Shown: in pieces, positions 1-8,187 of the stretch
Layout: every line of letters begins with the position of its first letter
Numbering within the stretch: the first letter of the stretch is position 1
Source of the DNA: JBDKUD01 sp050943315
GTDB taxonomy: Bacteria; Bacillota; Syntrophomonadia; Syntrophomonadales; Syntrophomonadaceae
Reading direction: 5' to 3'
Assembly (NCBI GenBank): GCA_050943315.1
Contig: JBMNOY010000003.1
Location: 1-64,000 of the forward strand
Length of the DNA: 64,000 nt
The notes under the pieces: generated by a model
What the model saw: the letters and a program-made list of their open reading frames with translations, nothing else
The model's database searches: none
Told to the model about the DNA's origin: nothing
Position numbers and translations under genes: made by a program

Positions 1-127
1 TAGAGACTTTCCCGGTCACCGGGTAATCCCTGTTCCATGAAATCAATTTTTTTCGCACTTTTAGTCTTTGCTGTTTGGTTTTATCAAGAGCATCTGCCGC
101 TGCACTTCCGTGCCGCGCGCAAGAATT

Positions 128-156
128 ATATTATCATGCCCCTAAACTAATGTCAA
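128..156 (-). promoter_or_regulatory. sigma-A-type promoter reading out of the left edge
   Basis: On the minus strand TTGACA (151-156) and TAATAT (128-133) are separated by 17 bases, a near-ideal housekeeping promoter. The transcript would run leftward through 1-125. I see no convincing gene there, only a possible ATG at 38 without a Shine-Dalgarno sequence, so the target lies outside the window. From 160 to 275 I see only AT-rich sequence. Confidence 0.6.
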
Positions 157-274
157 GATATTTTATATTATAATCTCAACTGGTCGACAAAAATTCTTAT
201 GTGTTAAGAGCACAACAATTATTATATAATGAAATCTATATGTATTACAACGTTTTTGCACTAAATCTGGCTAT

Positions 275-302
275 AAAAAAACCCCTAAGGGGGGTTTTTT
301 TA
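275..302 (-). terminator. intrinsic terminator of the oxidoreductase operon
   Basis: On the minus strand a G/C hairpin (ACCCC/GGGGT core) is followed by a run of T and overlaps the stop codon of the ferredoxin subunit gene. It ends the four-gene 2-oxoacid oxidoreductase operon. Confidence 0.75.
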
Positions 303-560
303 AACTAATTTGGGTTTCTTTTTCTTTTCAATATATATAGCACAGTCAGGACAAACCATCTCACAAATATTACAGGCTATGCAGCTTTCTTCGTCCTTGG
401 GCTTAACCGTTGGTGTCCCATACACCCCCAGCTTTTCCGACCAGGCCAATACATCATTAGGGCATTTTTCTTTACATAGTCCACAGCCTTTGCAGTATGC
501 GGGAAATATGTGAAATATAGCTTTTTCCATATCTGTCGAAATAGGTTCAATTTTAGTCAC
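300..560 (-). CDS. korD: 2-oxoacid:ferredoxin oxidoreductase, delta (ferredoxin-like) subunit
   Basis: This 86-residue protein carries two classical [4Fe-4S] motifs: C23-x2-C26-x2-C29-x3-C33 and C60-x2-C63-x2-C66-x3-C70. It would relay electrons from the TPP site of the complex to soluble ferredoxin in the cytoplasm. It is the last gene of the operon and overlaps the gamma gene by 8 bases, which suggests translational coupling. The substrate class (2-oxoglutarate, branched-chain 2-oxoacid or other) cannot be decided from this subunit, so the kor symbol is provisional. Confidence 0.88.
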   Translation of the reverse strand: MTKIEPISTDMEKAIFHIFPAYCKGCGLCKEKCPNDVLAWSEKLGVYGTPTVKPKDEESCIACNICEMVCPDCAIYIEKKKKPKLV

Positions 561-1140
561 TGCCGGCCACTCCTTTCATCAGCGATTGTTCTGCCATGTT
601 TTTACCTATTTCCAAAGCACGGAAGTTTAATTCTCTTAGCTTGGGGTCACGTTCAAATTTGTAGCCCAATTTCTTTTCTAAGGCATTTTTAGCAGAATCA
701 AAAGCAACTACATTAGTGAGCCCTATAACCGCCCCCATAATAATAATGTTAAAGACCCGGGGGTGAAGTTCATTGTTGGCAGTTTCTATCGCTGGTATAG
801 ATATAATCTGCTTGGCCTCGGAAGGTAATTCTTCTTTGGTGACCTTAAAACTGGAATCATATACATAAAGAGTGTTGGCATCCGAATAAGTGAGCGTACG
901 CCACACTGCCCGTTCGCTCAAAGCAATAACTGCATCCGCTTTAGTAAATTTGGGAGCACCGATACGGCCATCGCTAAACTGAATAAACGCTATAGATACC
1001 CCCCCGCGCTGTTCCAGACCAAAATTGGGAATATAAATACTCTGTTTGTTTTCGTTATAAGCCGCCTCTGCCAATATTTCAGCAACTGACTGTACTCCCT
1101 GGCCGCCTTCGCCGGCTAAAGCAATTCTTGTCAATGCCAT
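553..1140 (-). CDS. korC: 2-oxoacid:ferredoxin oxidoreductase, gamma subunit
   Basis: A 195-residue protein of the POR/KOR gamma family. The N-terminal glycine-rich stretch GEGGQGVQSVAEILAEAA (about residues 10-27) is the family signature, and the length is normal. The subunit contributes to CoA binding and assembly of the oxidoreductase that converts a 2-oxoacid and CoA to acyl-CoA, CO2 and reduced ferredoxin. Its start directly abuts the stop of the beta gene, and its end overlaps the delta gene, as expected for stoichiometric expression. Confidence 0.9.
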   Translation of the reverse strand: MALTRIALAGEGGQGVQSVAEILAEAAYNENKQSIYIPNFGLEQRGGVSIAFIQFSDGRIGAPKFTKADAVIALSERAVWRTLTYSDANTLYVYDSSFKVTKEELPSEAKQIISIPAIETANNELHPRVFNIIIMGAVIGLTNVVAFDSAKNALEKKLGYKFERDPKLRELNFRALEIGKNMAEQSLMKGVAGSD

Positions 1141-1890
1141 CTATTTATCCCCCTTTCCCAGAGGATTTTTCAGTTCTCCAACCGGATAGTATTCTTCCAT
1201 CTCGTCTTCCAGAAAGGCCCAGGTCTGTTTGGCATTAGTTCTCCAGTTCGTAGGGCAGGTGGATAGCACTTCTACAAAAGAAAAGCCGTTACCTTCGATT
1301 TGATTGCGCAGGGCATTCTTAAGGAATCTCTTCAATTGTTTGTATTTGCCTACTGTAGCTCTGGCTACATAGGCACTGTCAGGAGTAAGTGCGGCTACAA
1401 ATTCCGGACCTTTAGTAGGATATCCATTGAGTTCAAGATCTCTTCCATAAGGTGTAGTTTCGGTTTTCTGTCCCGGAAGGGTTGTAGGTGCCATTTGCCC
1501 GCCGGTCATACCATAGTTGGTGTTATTGACCAGAATAAGCGTAACCTTTTCATTCCTGACCGCAGCATTCATAAGGTGCTGAGATCCAATAGAGTATCCT
1601 CCGCCATCACCCATGTAACCAACGCAAACCAGTTCCGGGCGAGAGCGTTTTATTCCTACCATAACCGGGGTTGTTCTGCCATGATGAGTTTGAGTGCTAT
1701 CACAGGCAAAGAAATTCCATGAGAGTAATGAGCAGCCAATATCGCAGCCAAAAACCGTATTATCTTGAATATCCAACTCATCTATAACTTCCCCCAAAGC
1801 TTTAAGCACAATGCCATGCCCGCAACCGGGGCAAAACTTATGCGGCTTGGAAGGCAAATACCATGATTTAGGTGTGACTGGTGTAACCAT
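1141..1890 (-). CDS. korB: 2-oxoacid:ferredoxin oxidoreductase, beta (TPP-binding) subunit
   Basis: A 249-residue TPP-binding subunit. CPGCGH near residues 20-25 is the conserved cysteine motif of this family. The TPP/Mg motif is visible as GDGGG around residue 95, followed by NNTNYGMTGGQ. Together with the alpha subunit it holds the thiamine cofactor that decarboxylates the 2-oxoacid. It starts 19 bases after the alpha gene and is preceded by a strong GGGGGAGG ribosome-binding site. The separate alpha and beta subunits match the archaeal/clostridial four-subunit architecture, not the single-chain pyruvate enzyme. Confidence 0.92.
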   Translation of the reverse strand: MVTPVTPKSWYLPSKPHKFCPGCGHGIVLKALGEVIDELDIQDNTVFGCDIGCSLLSWNFFACDSTQTHHGRTTPVMVGIKRSRPELVCVGYMGDGGGYSIGSQHLMNAAVRNEKVTLILVNNTNYGMTGGQMAPTTLPGQKTETTPYGRDLELNGYPTKGPEFVAALTPDSAYVARATVGKYKQLKRFLKNALRNQIEGNGFSFVEVLSTCPTNWRTNAKQTWAFLEDEMEEYYPVGELKNPLGKGDK

Positions 1891-1908
1891 TATCTAACCT
1901 CCCCCTCT

Positions 1909-2997
1909 TTATAATACCGACTTGACTTTATCTATAATGTCATAATCTACAATACCTACTGCCGGTTTAAACAAAGTTTCTATTTTAATGGTCTCCCCAT
2001 AGAGCTCCTGTCTGATCAATCTATATAATTGTCCATAGGCTGATTCAGCTACCAAAAGTTTTTTTGCTCCGCTTTTAGCTATGACATCTCTTAATTGTTG
2101 TTGCGGGAAAGGCCTTAAAGTAATAGGACGGAAATAGCCGGCTTTTATACCCTGGGCACGTAAGCCACTGACCGCATCGTCGGCGGCCCGGGACACTACG
2201 CCATGAGAGATTATAATGATCTCGGCATCATCACACTGCTTTTCATCATATTCAATCACCTTGGGTATAATAGCTTCATAATCAGCCGCATATCTAAGCA
2301 CTACATCGTAAAGTTCTTCTTCCAGGCTGTATATATTACATAGATGTGCAGGTTCCCGGTCTACCCCAATCTTTCCCCCTAACCCTACCAGGGGATATGT
2401 AGGAACCATTTCAATACCCCTATCCTGGGGATCATACATTTCCAGCGGTTCCCTCATTTTAGCCTGGTAACCGTCACCTAATACAAAAACCGGGAACCGG
2501 TATTTCCAGGCGGTATTAAATCCTTTAATTATATAATCATAAATCTCCTGATGGCTGGCGGTGGAATAGACGATGCGGAAACCTTCCCCGTTTCCTCCGT
2601 AGGTTGTGAGGGTTACTTCCTGCTGGGAATAAACAACGGTTCCGGAGGATGGTCCGCCTCTTTGCTGAATGATAGCCAGCAAGGGCAATCGCATAGCTTC
2701 TGCCATGCCAAAGGGTTCCTGCATTAATACATTTCCGGGGCCCGCGGTAGCTGTAAATGCCTTTTTACCGCTTTGAACTGAGCCACATACGGTAAACCCG
2801 GCTGATATCTCATCCTCAGTTTGTAAAAAACCTCTGCCTAACTTAGGAGCCATCCGGGTCCAATAATGCATGATCTCATTTTGCGGAGTAATGGGGTATC
2901 CAAACATCATTTCCGCACCTGCGGCCAGGGCTGCCCAGGCTGCGGTCTCATTCCCAGTCATAAAAGCTCTTCTGGGTTCACCTATTACTTTTTGCAT
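1909..2997 (-). CDS. korA: 2-oxoacid:ferredoxin oxidoreductase, alpha subunit
   Basis: A 362-residue alpha subunit with the typical N-terminal pyrimidine-binding domain (GNETAAWAALAAGAEMMFGYPITPQNE pattern, residues 15-41) and a C-terminal transketolase-like domain. The length fits KOR/VOR alpha chains. First gene of the operon alpha-beta-gamma-delta. Members of this group use 2-oxoglutarate, branched-chain or aromatic 2-oxoacids; I cannot tell which from sequence alone. In an amino-acid- or fatty-acid-using syntroph it could make precursors by reductive carboxylation or oxidise transaminated amino acids (inference). Confidence 0.9.
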   Translation of the reverse strand: MQKVIGEPRRAFMTGNETAAWAALAAGAEMMFGYPITPQNEIMHYWTRMAPKLGRGFLQTEDEISAGFTVCGSVQSGKKAFTATAGPGNVLMQEPFGMAEAMRLPLLAIIQQRGGPSSGTVVYSQQEVTLTTYGGNGEGFRIVYSTASHQEIYDYIIKGFNTAWKYRFPVFVLGDGYQAKMREPLEMYDPQDRGIEMVPTYPLVGLGGKIGVDREPAHLCNIYSLEEELYDVVLRYAADYEAIIPKVIEYDEKQCDDAEIIIISHGVVSRAADDAVSGLRAQGIKAGYFRPITLRPFPQQQLRDVIAKSGAKKLLVAESAYGQLYRLIRQELYGETIKIETLFKPAVGIVDYDIIDKVKSVL

Positions 2998-3066
2998 TCG
3001 CTAAAAACTCCCCTCCCATGTCAAATGGTTAATTTCCATTAGTTTGGTTTATGTATTCTCAAAATC

Positions 3067-3750
3067 TTACCACATCGCGGCCGGCATGTACCGCCTGATA
3101 ATCCTTACTGGAATGTCTAATCCTTCCTTAACTATCTGTGGATACAACCTTTCTTCAACTACCATTGCTTCCACTGGTATACCCAGGTCCCGGGCAGCCT
3201 CAATAATCTCCTGGTTGCCCTTTTTAATTATCTCCACAGTAGTCTCATCAGCTAAATGGGTATTAGCAATTATGGCATCTACCCTTCCCATACTTAAGAC
3301 ATATTCTTTTATCCTGTCCTGGGAATTGGTCATAGGGCGAGAATAATTTACTACCGCAAAGATTTTTAATTCAGGTGATTCGTAGGCACCCTCCACCAGG
3401 TTGAGGGTTCTGGCCCCATTTACTCCATAACCAATGTCCAGAATAATGTCCCCCTCATTCATCAAAGCCCATCTGGCCCGGGGAGTAAGCATGGCACCTG
3501 TTTCCCCTAAACCAAATGAATCTTCCTGAGAGAGTCCAATTACGTTTAATCCCTGGCTTTCCAGCTGTCTTTTTAAAGGTCTCAGGGTATAAAAAGGCTC
3601 TACCGTGTCGAGATCCACCAGTGTTACCAAACGACCCTGGTTTTTTAGGTTTAGAGCCCGATTAATCGAAATTTCGCTTTTACCGCTGGCATATTCTCCA
3701 ATATAAGCTTCTACGACGCGAGCTGTATCTTTGGTAAAAAACTTTTGCAC
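3067..3750 (-). CDS. P-loop ATP/GTP-binding protein of unknown role
   Basis: A 227-residue protein with a Walker-A-like GEYASGKSE at residues 18-26, followed by a hydrophobic strand ending in VDLDTVEPFY, which resembles the SIMIBI/adenylate-kinase-like nucleotide-binding fold. I do not recognise the specific family. It sits 69 bases upstream of the oxidoreductase operon on the same strand and has its own promoter, so the two may be cotranscribed. Only a GTG at 3750 is available as start; it lies inside the best ribosome-binding sequence (GGGAGGTG), so the true start is uncertain. Confidence 0.7.
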   Translation of the reverse strand: MQKFFTKDTARVVEAYIGEYASGKSEISINRALNLKNQGRLVTLVDLDTVEPFYTLRPLKRQLESQGLNVIGLSQEDSFGLGETGAMLTPRARWALMNEGDIILDIGYGVNGARTLNLVEGAYESPELKIFAVVNYSRPMTNSQDRIKEYVLSMGRVDAIIANTHLADETTVEIIKKGNQEIIEAARDLGIPVEAMVVEERLYPQIVKEGLDIPVRIIRRYMPAAMW

Positions 3751-3792
3751 CTCCCAGACTGACTAGTCTTAGATCAATAAGTAATTGTTGTC

Positions 3793-3822
3793 AGTATATA
3801 ATATTCGTTAAATATGAGTCAA
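3793..3822 (-). promoter_or_regulatory. promoter for the P-loop gene and oxidoreductase operon
   Basis: Minus-strand TTGACT (3817-3822) and TATACT (3793-3798) are separated by 18 bases and lie 43 bases upstream of the GTG start of the P-loop gene. No other promoter as good is seen before the oxidoreductase genes, so it may serve the whole block. Confidence 0.55.
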
Positions 3823-3933
3823 TAATTATATTGTATACACCAAATAGTACTCACATTTAATTTATATAATACACTATTTGCATACAGCTTGACGTTAAAA
3901 AAATGTTAAGTCGCAGTTAGTATATGTAAAAAA

Positions 3934-3966
3934 CCGCAAAAAAAATAAGCGGTCTTGCTCCGCTTA
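3934..3966 (-). terminator. terminator after bofA
   Basis: On the minus strand the stem AAGCGG/CCGCTT with a 7-base loop is followed by ATTTTTTTT. It closes the dnaX-ybaB-recR-yaaL-bofA block. Confidence 0.8.
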
Positions 3967-3979
3967 TCTTTGTATTTGT

Positions 3980-4246
3980 TTATCTGACTATAATCTGAAA
4001 ACAAATAATTAAAATAATTCCCGGTATACCCAAAAAACCGGCCAGCAAAATGGTGATAATGTTTACCGGTACATTAAAAGAGAAATAACCTCCCAGATAA
4101 TTGGTAATCATCAACAAAACCAGCCCAATGGCCGAGTTAATAACCAGTTTCCACAGCAATTTCATCGGTTGGACGATTACCTGCGCCATTATATACAAAA
4201 TAACCAGAAAAAATAAGGCGGCAATAATTACGTTAATTGTCTCCAT
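3980..4246 (-). CDS. bofA: BofA-like integral membrane protein
   Basis: An 88-residue, almost wholly hydrophobic protein with about three potential membrane segments (residues 4-26, 30-48, 58-85). Position after recR and the yaaL-like gene is the hallmark of bofA. In Bacillus, BofA inhibits the intramembrane protease SpoIVFB that processes pro-sigma-K in the forespore-surrounding membrane. The family is supported by size, hydropathy and neighbourhood; the regulatory role here is inferred. Confidence 0.8.
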   Translation of the reverse strand: METINVIIAALFFLVILYIMAQVIVQPMKLLWKLVINSAIGLVLLMITNYLGGYFSFNVPVNIITILLAGFLGIPGIILIICFQIIVR

Positions 4247-4267
4247 TACGAACCACTCCCCCTGTAA

Positions 4268-4546
4268 TTAATCAACGGCGCTAATTAGAGAGGATTGCTT
4301 ATTAGCTTGTTTAACCTGTTTTAAAATATAATCGAATCTTTTTTCTTCAGCTTTAATCATATAAATAGCGCTATCAATCAAGTCGGGATCATCGGCAATG
4401 GCAAAACGGTTGTGAGCACATTTGAGCTTGTCCCGGGTTTCTTCCAGCATTGCTTCCAGAGTGTACTGGCGGGTATCAATCCCGGGTTCCTCAATAATCA
4501 TCAGGTTAAATACCTTACCAGCAAGTCGCTTAAAGCAGGTCCACAA
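4268..4546 (-). CDS. yaaL: DUF2508 / YaaL-like small protein
   Basis: Short, charged, mostly helical protein lying between recR and bofA, the position of yaaL in Bacillus. I chose the TTG at 4546 because GAGGTG lies 6 bases upstream; this gives 92 residues and removes a 12-residue extension that would lack a ribosome-binding site. Function is unknown in the family. The conserved region is the C-terminal half, with the pattern DPDLIDSAIYMIKAEEKRFD. Confidence 0.75.
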   Translation of the reverse strand: MWTCFKRLAGKVFNLMIIEEPGIDTRQYTLEAMLEETRDKLKCAHNRFAIADDPDLIDSAIYMIKAEEKRFDYILKQVKQANKQSSLISAVD

Positions 4547-4603
4547 TACAATCACCTCTCCGGCATAGTTTCTTACCTGCATTCTATGCCGGACCAGGAA
4601 TGA

Positions 4604-5200
4604 TTATGATAGTTCCTTTCTTCCTTCTAATGCGCTTCTTAAGGTAAGTTCATCCGTAAACTCGATATCCCCGCCTACCGGAATTCCGTGGGCCAGTCTG
4701 GTTACCCGGACATTATAATTGCCGGCTATGCTGGCCAGGAAGCGTGACAGTACTTCTCCATCAGTATCCGGATTTAGAGCCAGGACAACTTCCTTTACCT
4801 CACCGGAAGCCAACTGGTTGATGAAAGGTTCCAGGTTTAAGTTATCCAACTGGCTATCCTCCAAAAGGTGGAATTCCCGGTTAATTACAAAATATCGGCC
4901 TCGAAAACCGGTTCTGTCAATGGCAATTATATCGCTGGCCTCCTCAGCCACACACAGGATTGATTTATCCCGGGTTTCATCCCGGCAAATACTGCAAGGG
5001 GCAGTATCTGTCAAATACCCGCACTGGGGACAAGGGAAAATTTTCTCCCGGGCATCTACAATAGCCTGCGCCAACCGCCGGGCTTCCTGGGCAGGTTGTT
5101 TCAAAATATAAAGGGCCAGCCTTTGGGCCGTCTTAGGTCCAATAGTGGGTAATTTTAAAAGTTCATCAATTAAGTTATCCAGAGGTTGGGCAAGTCTCAT
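4604..5200 (-). CDS. recR: recombination mediator RecR
   Basis: A 198-residue RecR of normal length. Helix-hairpin-helix at about residues 12-33 (LLKLPTIGPKTAQRLALYIL), zinc finger C57-x2-C60 ... C69-x2-C72, then the Toprim domain starting at CVAEEASDIIAI. RecR with RecO (and RecF) loads RecA onto SSB-coated DNA during gap and break repair in the cytoplasm. It has a GGGGAGG site upstream of the ATG. It is separated from ybaB by a 234-bp dispersed repeat, so readthrough through that element would be needed for cotranscription with dnaX. Confidence 0.95.
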   Translation of the reverse strand: MRLAQPLDNLIDELLKLPTIGPKTAQRLALYILKQPAQEARRLAQAIVDAREKIFPCPQCGYLTDTAPCSICRDETRDKSILCVAEEASDIIAIDRTGFRGRYFVINREFHLLEDSQLDNLNLEPFINQLASGEVKEVVLALNPDTDGEVLSRFLASIAGNYNVRVTRLAHGIPVGGDIEFTDELTLRSALEGRKELS

Positions 5201-5223
5201 ATTGTGCCTCCCTATAATAGACT

Positions 5224-5457
5224 AATAGACGCAGACTGGCGCTGACTTATAAGACGTACGCAGACTATTATTTAATAAATTCAACACAGAACGACACAAT
5301 GTTCTTTAGTCATCTATGAGACCTTTAAACTCTTAGTGCCATTGGAAAATTAGTATGGCTTCAGTGTTTTATTAAAATCTATGTAGAACGCAGTGAGTCA
5401 GTGTTGAATTATAAAGTCTGCGCAGGTCATATTAGTCTGCGAAAGTCTGCGTCTATT
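5224..5457. repeat. dispersed intergenic repeat, copy 1 (inverted-repeat flanked, 234 bp)
   Basis: The element begins with AATAGACGCAGAC (5224-5236) and ends with its exact reverse complement (5445-5457), a perfect 13-bp terminal inverted repeat. Sub-terminal copies of the CGCAGACT motif and an inverted pair around TTCAACAC/GTGTTGAA lie inside. It fills the recR-ybaB spacer and encodes no convincing protein. Related copies lie near 34.35, 36.0-36.5 and 50.7-50.85 kb. Confidence 0.75.
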
Positions 5458-5471
5458 ATCGATGCTTATTA

Positions 5472-5798
5472 TTATAGCCCGGGGATGTTGAATCCTCCGG
5501 TTATTTTAGCCATCTCCTCGGATACAGTATCCTGGGAAACTTTGATTGCCTCATTTACAGCTGCTATAATCAGATCCTGGAGCATTTCAATATCTTCCGG
5601 GTCTACCACTTCTGGTTTTATTTGAATATCTAATAACTGTTGTTTGCCGTTAATTTTTACTGTTACTGCACCTCCGCCTGCCGCTGCCTCGAACTCCCGT
5701 TCTTTTAATTCGGCCTGCATACGGATTATTTCTTCCTGAACCTTCTTGGCCTGTTTCATCATTTTATTCATGGATCCGCCGCCAGGGTTAAACTTCAA
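5472..5798 (-). CDS. ybaB: YbaB/EbfC nucleoid-associated protein
   Basis: A 108-residue protein starting at a TTG (5798) placed 7 bases after GAGGAGG. An upstream ATG in the same frame has no ribosome-binding site and would overlap dnaX. The glycine-rich start followed by MNKMMKQAKKVQEEI and the central AGGGAVTVKINGKQ strand are typical of the family. YbaB dimers bind DNA and often sit between dnaX and recR, as here. It starts 14 bases after the dnaX stop. Confidence 0.92.
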   Translation of the reverse strand: MKFNPGGGSMNKMMKQAKKVQEEIIRMQAELKEREFEAAAGGGAVTVKINGKQQLLDIQIKPEVVDPEDIEMLQDLIIAAVNEAIKVSQDTVSEEMAKITGGFNIPGL

Positions 5799-5811
5799 TG
5801 GTAATACCTCC

Positions 5812-7302
5812 TCAGTCTTTAATCTCAACTATATCTTCACCAAAATACTCAATAGCCTTTTTTACAATAATATCATTATACTGATTATCGTCCAGAAAAA
5901 TAAACTGACTCTCCAACTCCCGCCCTAAAACTTCTTTTAATACTGCCTCAAAAATATCCCGATTACTCTTTTCTTCCATCTTTTCCTTGTGGAACTTATA
6001 TCCTTTGCGGAACCCAACGTAAATGGTGTCGTCTTTAATTCCTAATAACCTTCCCTGGCTAAGCAGAGCATGGGTAGGTATCTTTTTTTCCTTAACTCCA
6101 GCCAATAGTTTATTCCACAATGCAGCATGGCTGGGATCTTTATTCACTCGCTCCGGGGCAGCAGGTTTGACTTTAGGCTGTGGAGCTAATGCTGCTGGTT
6201 GGGATTTTTCCAGAGCAAATATGTTTATAACCCCCATAAAACATATTTCCAGCAAGAATCGCTGTCCATCGCCATATTTCAGTTTTTCGCCGGCATCCAT
6301 TAGTAGCTTTAGCGCTTGCATTATTTGGTTCTTGTTGACCCGGGATTTTTGAGTTTCCAAAAGTTTTTTACCCTCTTCAGTTATCAGGCTTAGCTCGGCT
6401 TGATTCCCCACCAGTTGATACATTAACAGGTCGCGGAGATAAAGAGCGGCTTCCTGAATAATCTGGGGTGCTTCTTTACCTTGATTAAGGGCTGCGCCCA
6501 AAGTCTCAATTACAACCGGAATATCCTGTGCAAAGACCGCCTCCATGAGGCGAGCCATGAACTCTTCGTCCACCAACCCCAGTACGTCAAGCACATCCTG
6601 AACGGTTATGCTTTGGCCTTTATAGGAAAAGATCTGGTCCAGCAGGCTTAAAGCATCCCGCAGGCCCCCATTGGCCCGACGGCTAATCAGCTCACCGGCC
6701 CGGTCTTGTAGCTCAATATCATTGGCCTTGGCCACCCGGGCCAGCTGATTACTTATCTCATCTACAGTGAGCCGGCGAAAACTATAATTTTGACAGCGTG
6801 ATAATATAGTCGCCGGTATCTTATGCAGCTCGGTAGTAGCTAAAATAAAAATTACCGAGTCCGGCGGTTCTTCCAATGTTTTTAAAAGAGCATTAAAAGC
6901 TTCCGTGGTCAACATGTGAACTTCATCTATTATGTAAACTTTCTTTTTGCCCTGGGCGGGCAAAATCCGTACCTTGGAACGCAGATCTCTTATTTCATCA
7001 ATACCCCGGTTAGATGCAGCATCAATTTCCACCACATCCATAAAATTTCCGTTAGTTATATCCCGGCAGGCGGAACATTGGTTACAAGGTTCACCTGCAT
7101 TTAGATTTTCACAGTTGGCAGCCTTGGCCAGAATTTTTGCGACACTGGTCTTACCTGTTCCGCGGGGACCTGAAAATAGGTAAGCATGGGATAGACGTTC
7201 TTCTTTGACCGCATTCCTTAGAGCAGTAACAGTCTGCTCCTGCCCTACCACTTCCTTAAAACATCCCGGCCGCCATACTCGGTACAAAGCCAGATAAGAC
7301 AT
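5812..7302 (-). CDS. dnaX: DNA polymerase III subunit gamma/tau
   Basis: A 496-residue clamp-loader ATPase. Walker A SGPRGTGKTSVAK is near residues 44-56, the zinc-binding Cys cluster (CENLNAGEPCNQCSAC) near 69-84, and Walker B DEVHML near 126. AAA+ lid domains and a short variable C-terminal part follow, with a proline/alanine linker near residue 370. It drives loading of the beta clamp at the replication fork. The tail is shorter than a full tau subunit. I see no clear frameshift signal, so I read it as a single product. Confidence 0.95.
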   Translation of the reverse strand: MSYLALYRVWRPGCFKEVVGQEQTVTALRNAVKEERLSHAYLFSGPRGTGKTSVAKILAKAANCENLNAGEPCNQCSACRDITNGNFMDVVEIDAASNRGIDEIRDLRSKVRILPAQGKKKVYIIDEVHMLTTEAFNALLKTLEEPPDSVIFILATTELHKIPATILSRCQNYSFRRLTVDEISNQLARVAKANDIELQDRAGELISRRANGGLRDALSLLDQIFSYKGQSITVQDVLDVLGLVDEEFMARLMEAVFAQDIPVVIETLGAALNQGKEAPQIIQEAALYLRDLLMYQLVGNQAELSLITEEGKKLLETQKSRVNKNQIMQALKLLMDAGEKLKYGDGQRFLLEICFMGVINIFALEKSQPAALAPQPKVKPAAPERVNKDPSHAALWNKLLAGVKEKKIPTHALLSQGRLLGIKDDTIYVGFRKGYKFHKEKMEEKSNRDIFEAVLKEVLGRELESQFIFLDDNQYNDIIVKKAIEYFGEDIVEIKD

Positions 7303-7439
7303 AATGGCCTCCTTTTGTCTACTACAACTTGACCCTCGCTTAGCCCGCGTTACGTCAGCTACTGCGCTGGGTGTTATTACAACTTTTAACCTACAGTTAA
7401 CTTTTTCGCTATGAGCCGTTTTTATCCTTTTTAACTATA

Positions 7440-7466
7440 GAAAAAGCAGGAATCCAATCCTGCTTA
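7440..7466 (-). terminator. terminator of the SRP RNA gene
   Basis: On the minus strand AGCAGGA pairs with TCCTGCT around a short loop and is followed by TTTTTC, just 3' of the SRP RNA. Confidence 0.8.
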
Positions 7467-7482
7467 ATGATTATATTTTTTA

Positions 7483-7754
7483 TTGCCGTGCACCTGGCTT
7501 CGAAACTATCCTCCGAGCGTTACTTGAACAGTTAACTCCATCCAGGCTCCCCTTCGTCACACGGGATGGACCTCTTAGTGCTGCTTCCTTCCGGACCTGA
7601 CACGGTTCAAGGTGTCTCGTTGCGAAGGACCCGAACTTCTCAGTCACTTATTCAAGCCAGACCTCACAGAATAGAGCCTCAGCTCAGGAATTCGACCCTG
7701 CTATAGCGGGTTGCAGGTTACAAGGCACCGCTAATTCCCCATCTAGCACGGCAA
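7483..7754 (-). ncRNA. ffs: signal recognition particle RNA, large bacterial (6S-like) form
   Basis: The minus strand contains the domain-IV core GTCCGGAAGGAAGCAGCAC with its CAGG and tetraloop region, near 7600. The ends TTGCCGTGC and GCACGGCAA are exact complements and define about 272 nt. That length and the presence of an Alu-like domain match the large SRP RNA of spore-forming Firmicutes. It pairs with Ffh for co-translational targeting to the membrane. Its place directly upstream of dnaX is shared with Bacillus (scr-dnaX). Confidence 0.93.
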
Positions 7755-7841
7755 TTTTAATTTCAATTATCGCTTCTGGTGGTTAATGCCAAAAAAAAGA
7801 TTTATGAGCATATTCTTAGTTATTGTTAACTTGGTTTGACC

Positions 7842-7870
7842 ATTGTACATCCTTTTTGAATTCATTGCAA
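7842..7870 (-). promoter_or_regulatory. promoter upstream of the SRP RNA
   Basis: TTGCAA (7865-7870) and TACAAT (7842-7847) on the minus strand have a 17-base spacer. It lies about 90 bases upstream of the mature SRP RNA end, which implies a 5' precursor to be trimmed. Confidence 0.5.
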
Positions 7871-7956
7871 GTACCCGCACAGCATATTATAATTAATTTT
7901 GGCTAAAGGGCAGGTAACAGGTAAGTGTTTAATACCAGGGTTATGTAGGCAAACTC

Positions 7957-8181
7957 TTAAAAGACATTTCTAGCAGGATTAGATTTAGCCTTATAAACCA
8001 GTTTGGCATAAGCCTCTTTGCGATTACGAACGCCGATCTTATGATAAATATTATGCAGGTGGGTTTTTACCGTTGACTCGGCCAGACATAGTTGCGAAGC
8101 AATTTCTTGATTAGCGGCCCCGTTAAGTAGCAGTGCGAGTACTTCCCTTTCCCGGTTGCTTAGAGAATCCAGCAAAGGCAT
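7957..8181 (-). CDS. LuxR-type HTH domain, C-terminal half of an interrupted response regulator
   Basis: 74 residues that form a complete LuxR/NarL DNA-binding domain (LSNREREVLALLLNGAANQEIA, then the recognition helix around AESTVKTHLHNIYHKIGV). It lies in the same reading frame as the receiver-like half just upstream, separated only by TAG and two codons. AGGAAAG precedes the ATG at 8181 by about 2-5 bases, so separate translation or reinitiation is possible. It may be half of a pseudogene, a stand-alone regulator, or part of a readthrough product; no kinase gene is adjacent. Confidence 0.7.
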   Translation of the reverse strand: MPLLDSLSNREREVLALLLNGAANQEIASQLCLAESTVKTHLHNIYHKIGVRNRKEAYAKLVYKAKSNPARNVF

Positions 8182-8187
8182 ACTTTC

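Noticed and set aside
1..38. ATG at 38 on the minus strand (MEQGLPGDRESL...) as the start of a gene running off the left edge
   Set aside because: No ribosome-binding site and only 12 codons are visible, so it cannot be supported.
5812..7302. Programmed frameshift in dnaX giving gamma and tau
   Set aside because: No clear slippery sequence with a following hairpin was seen near the linker.
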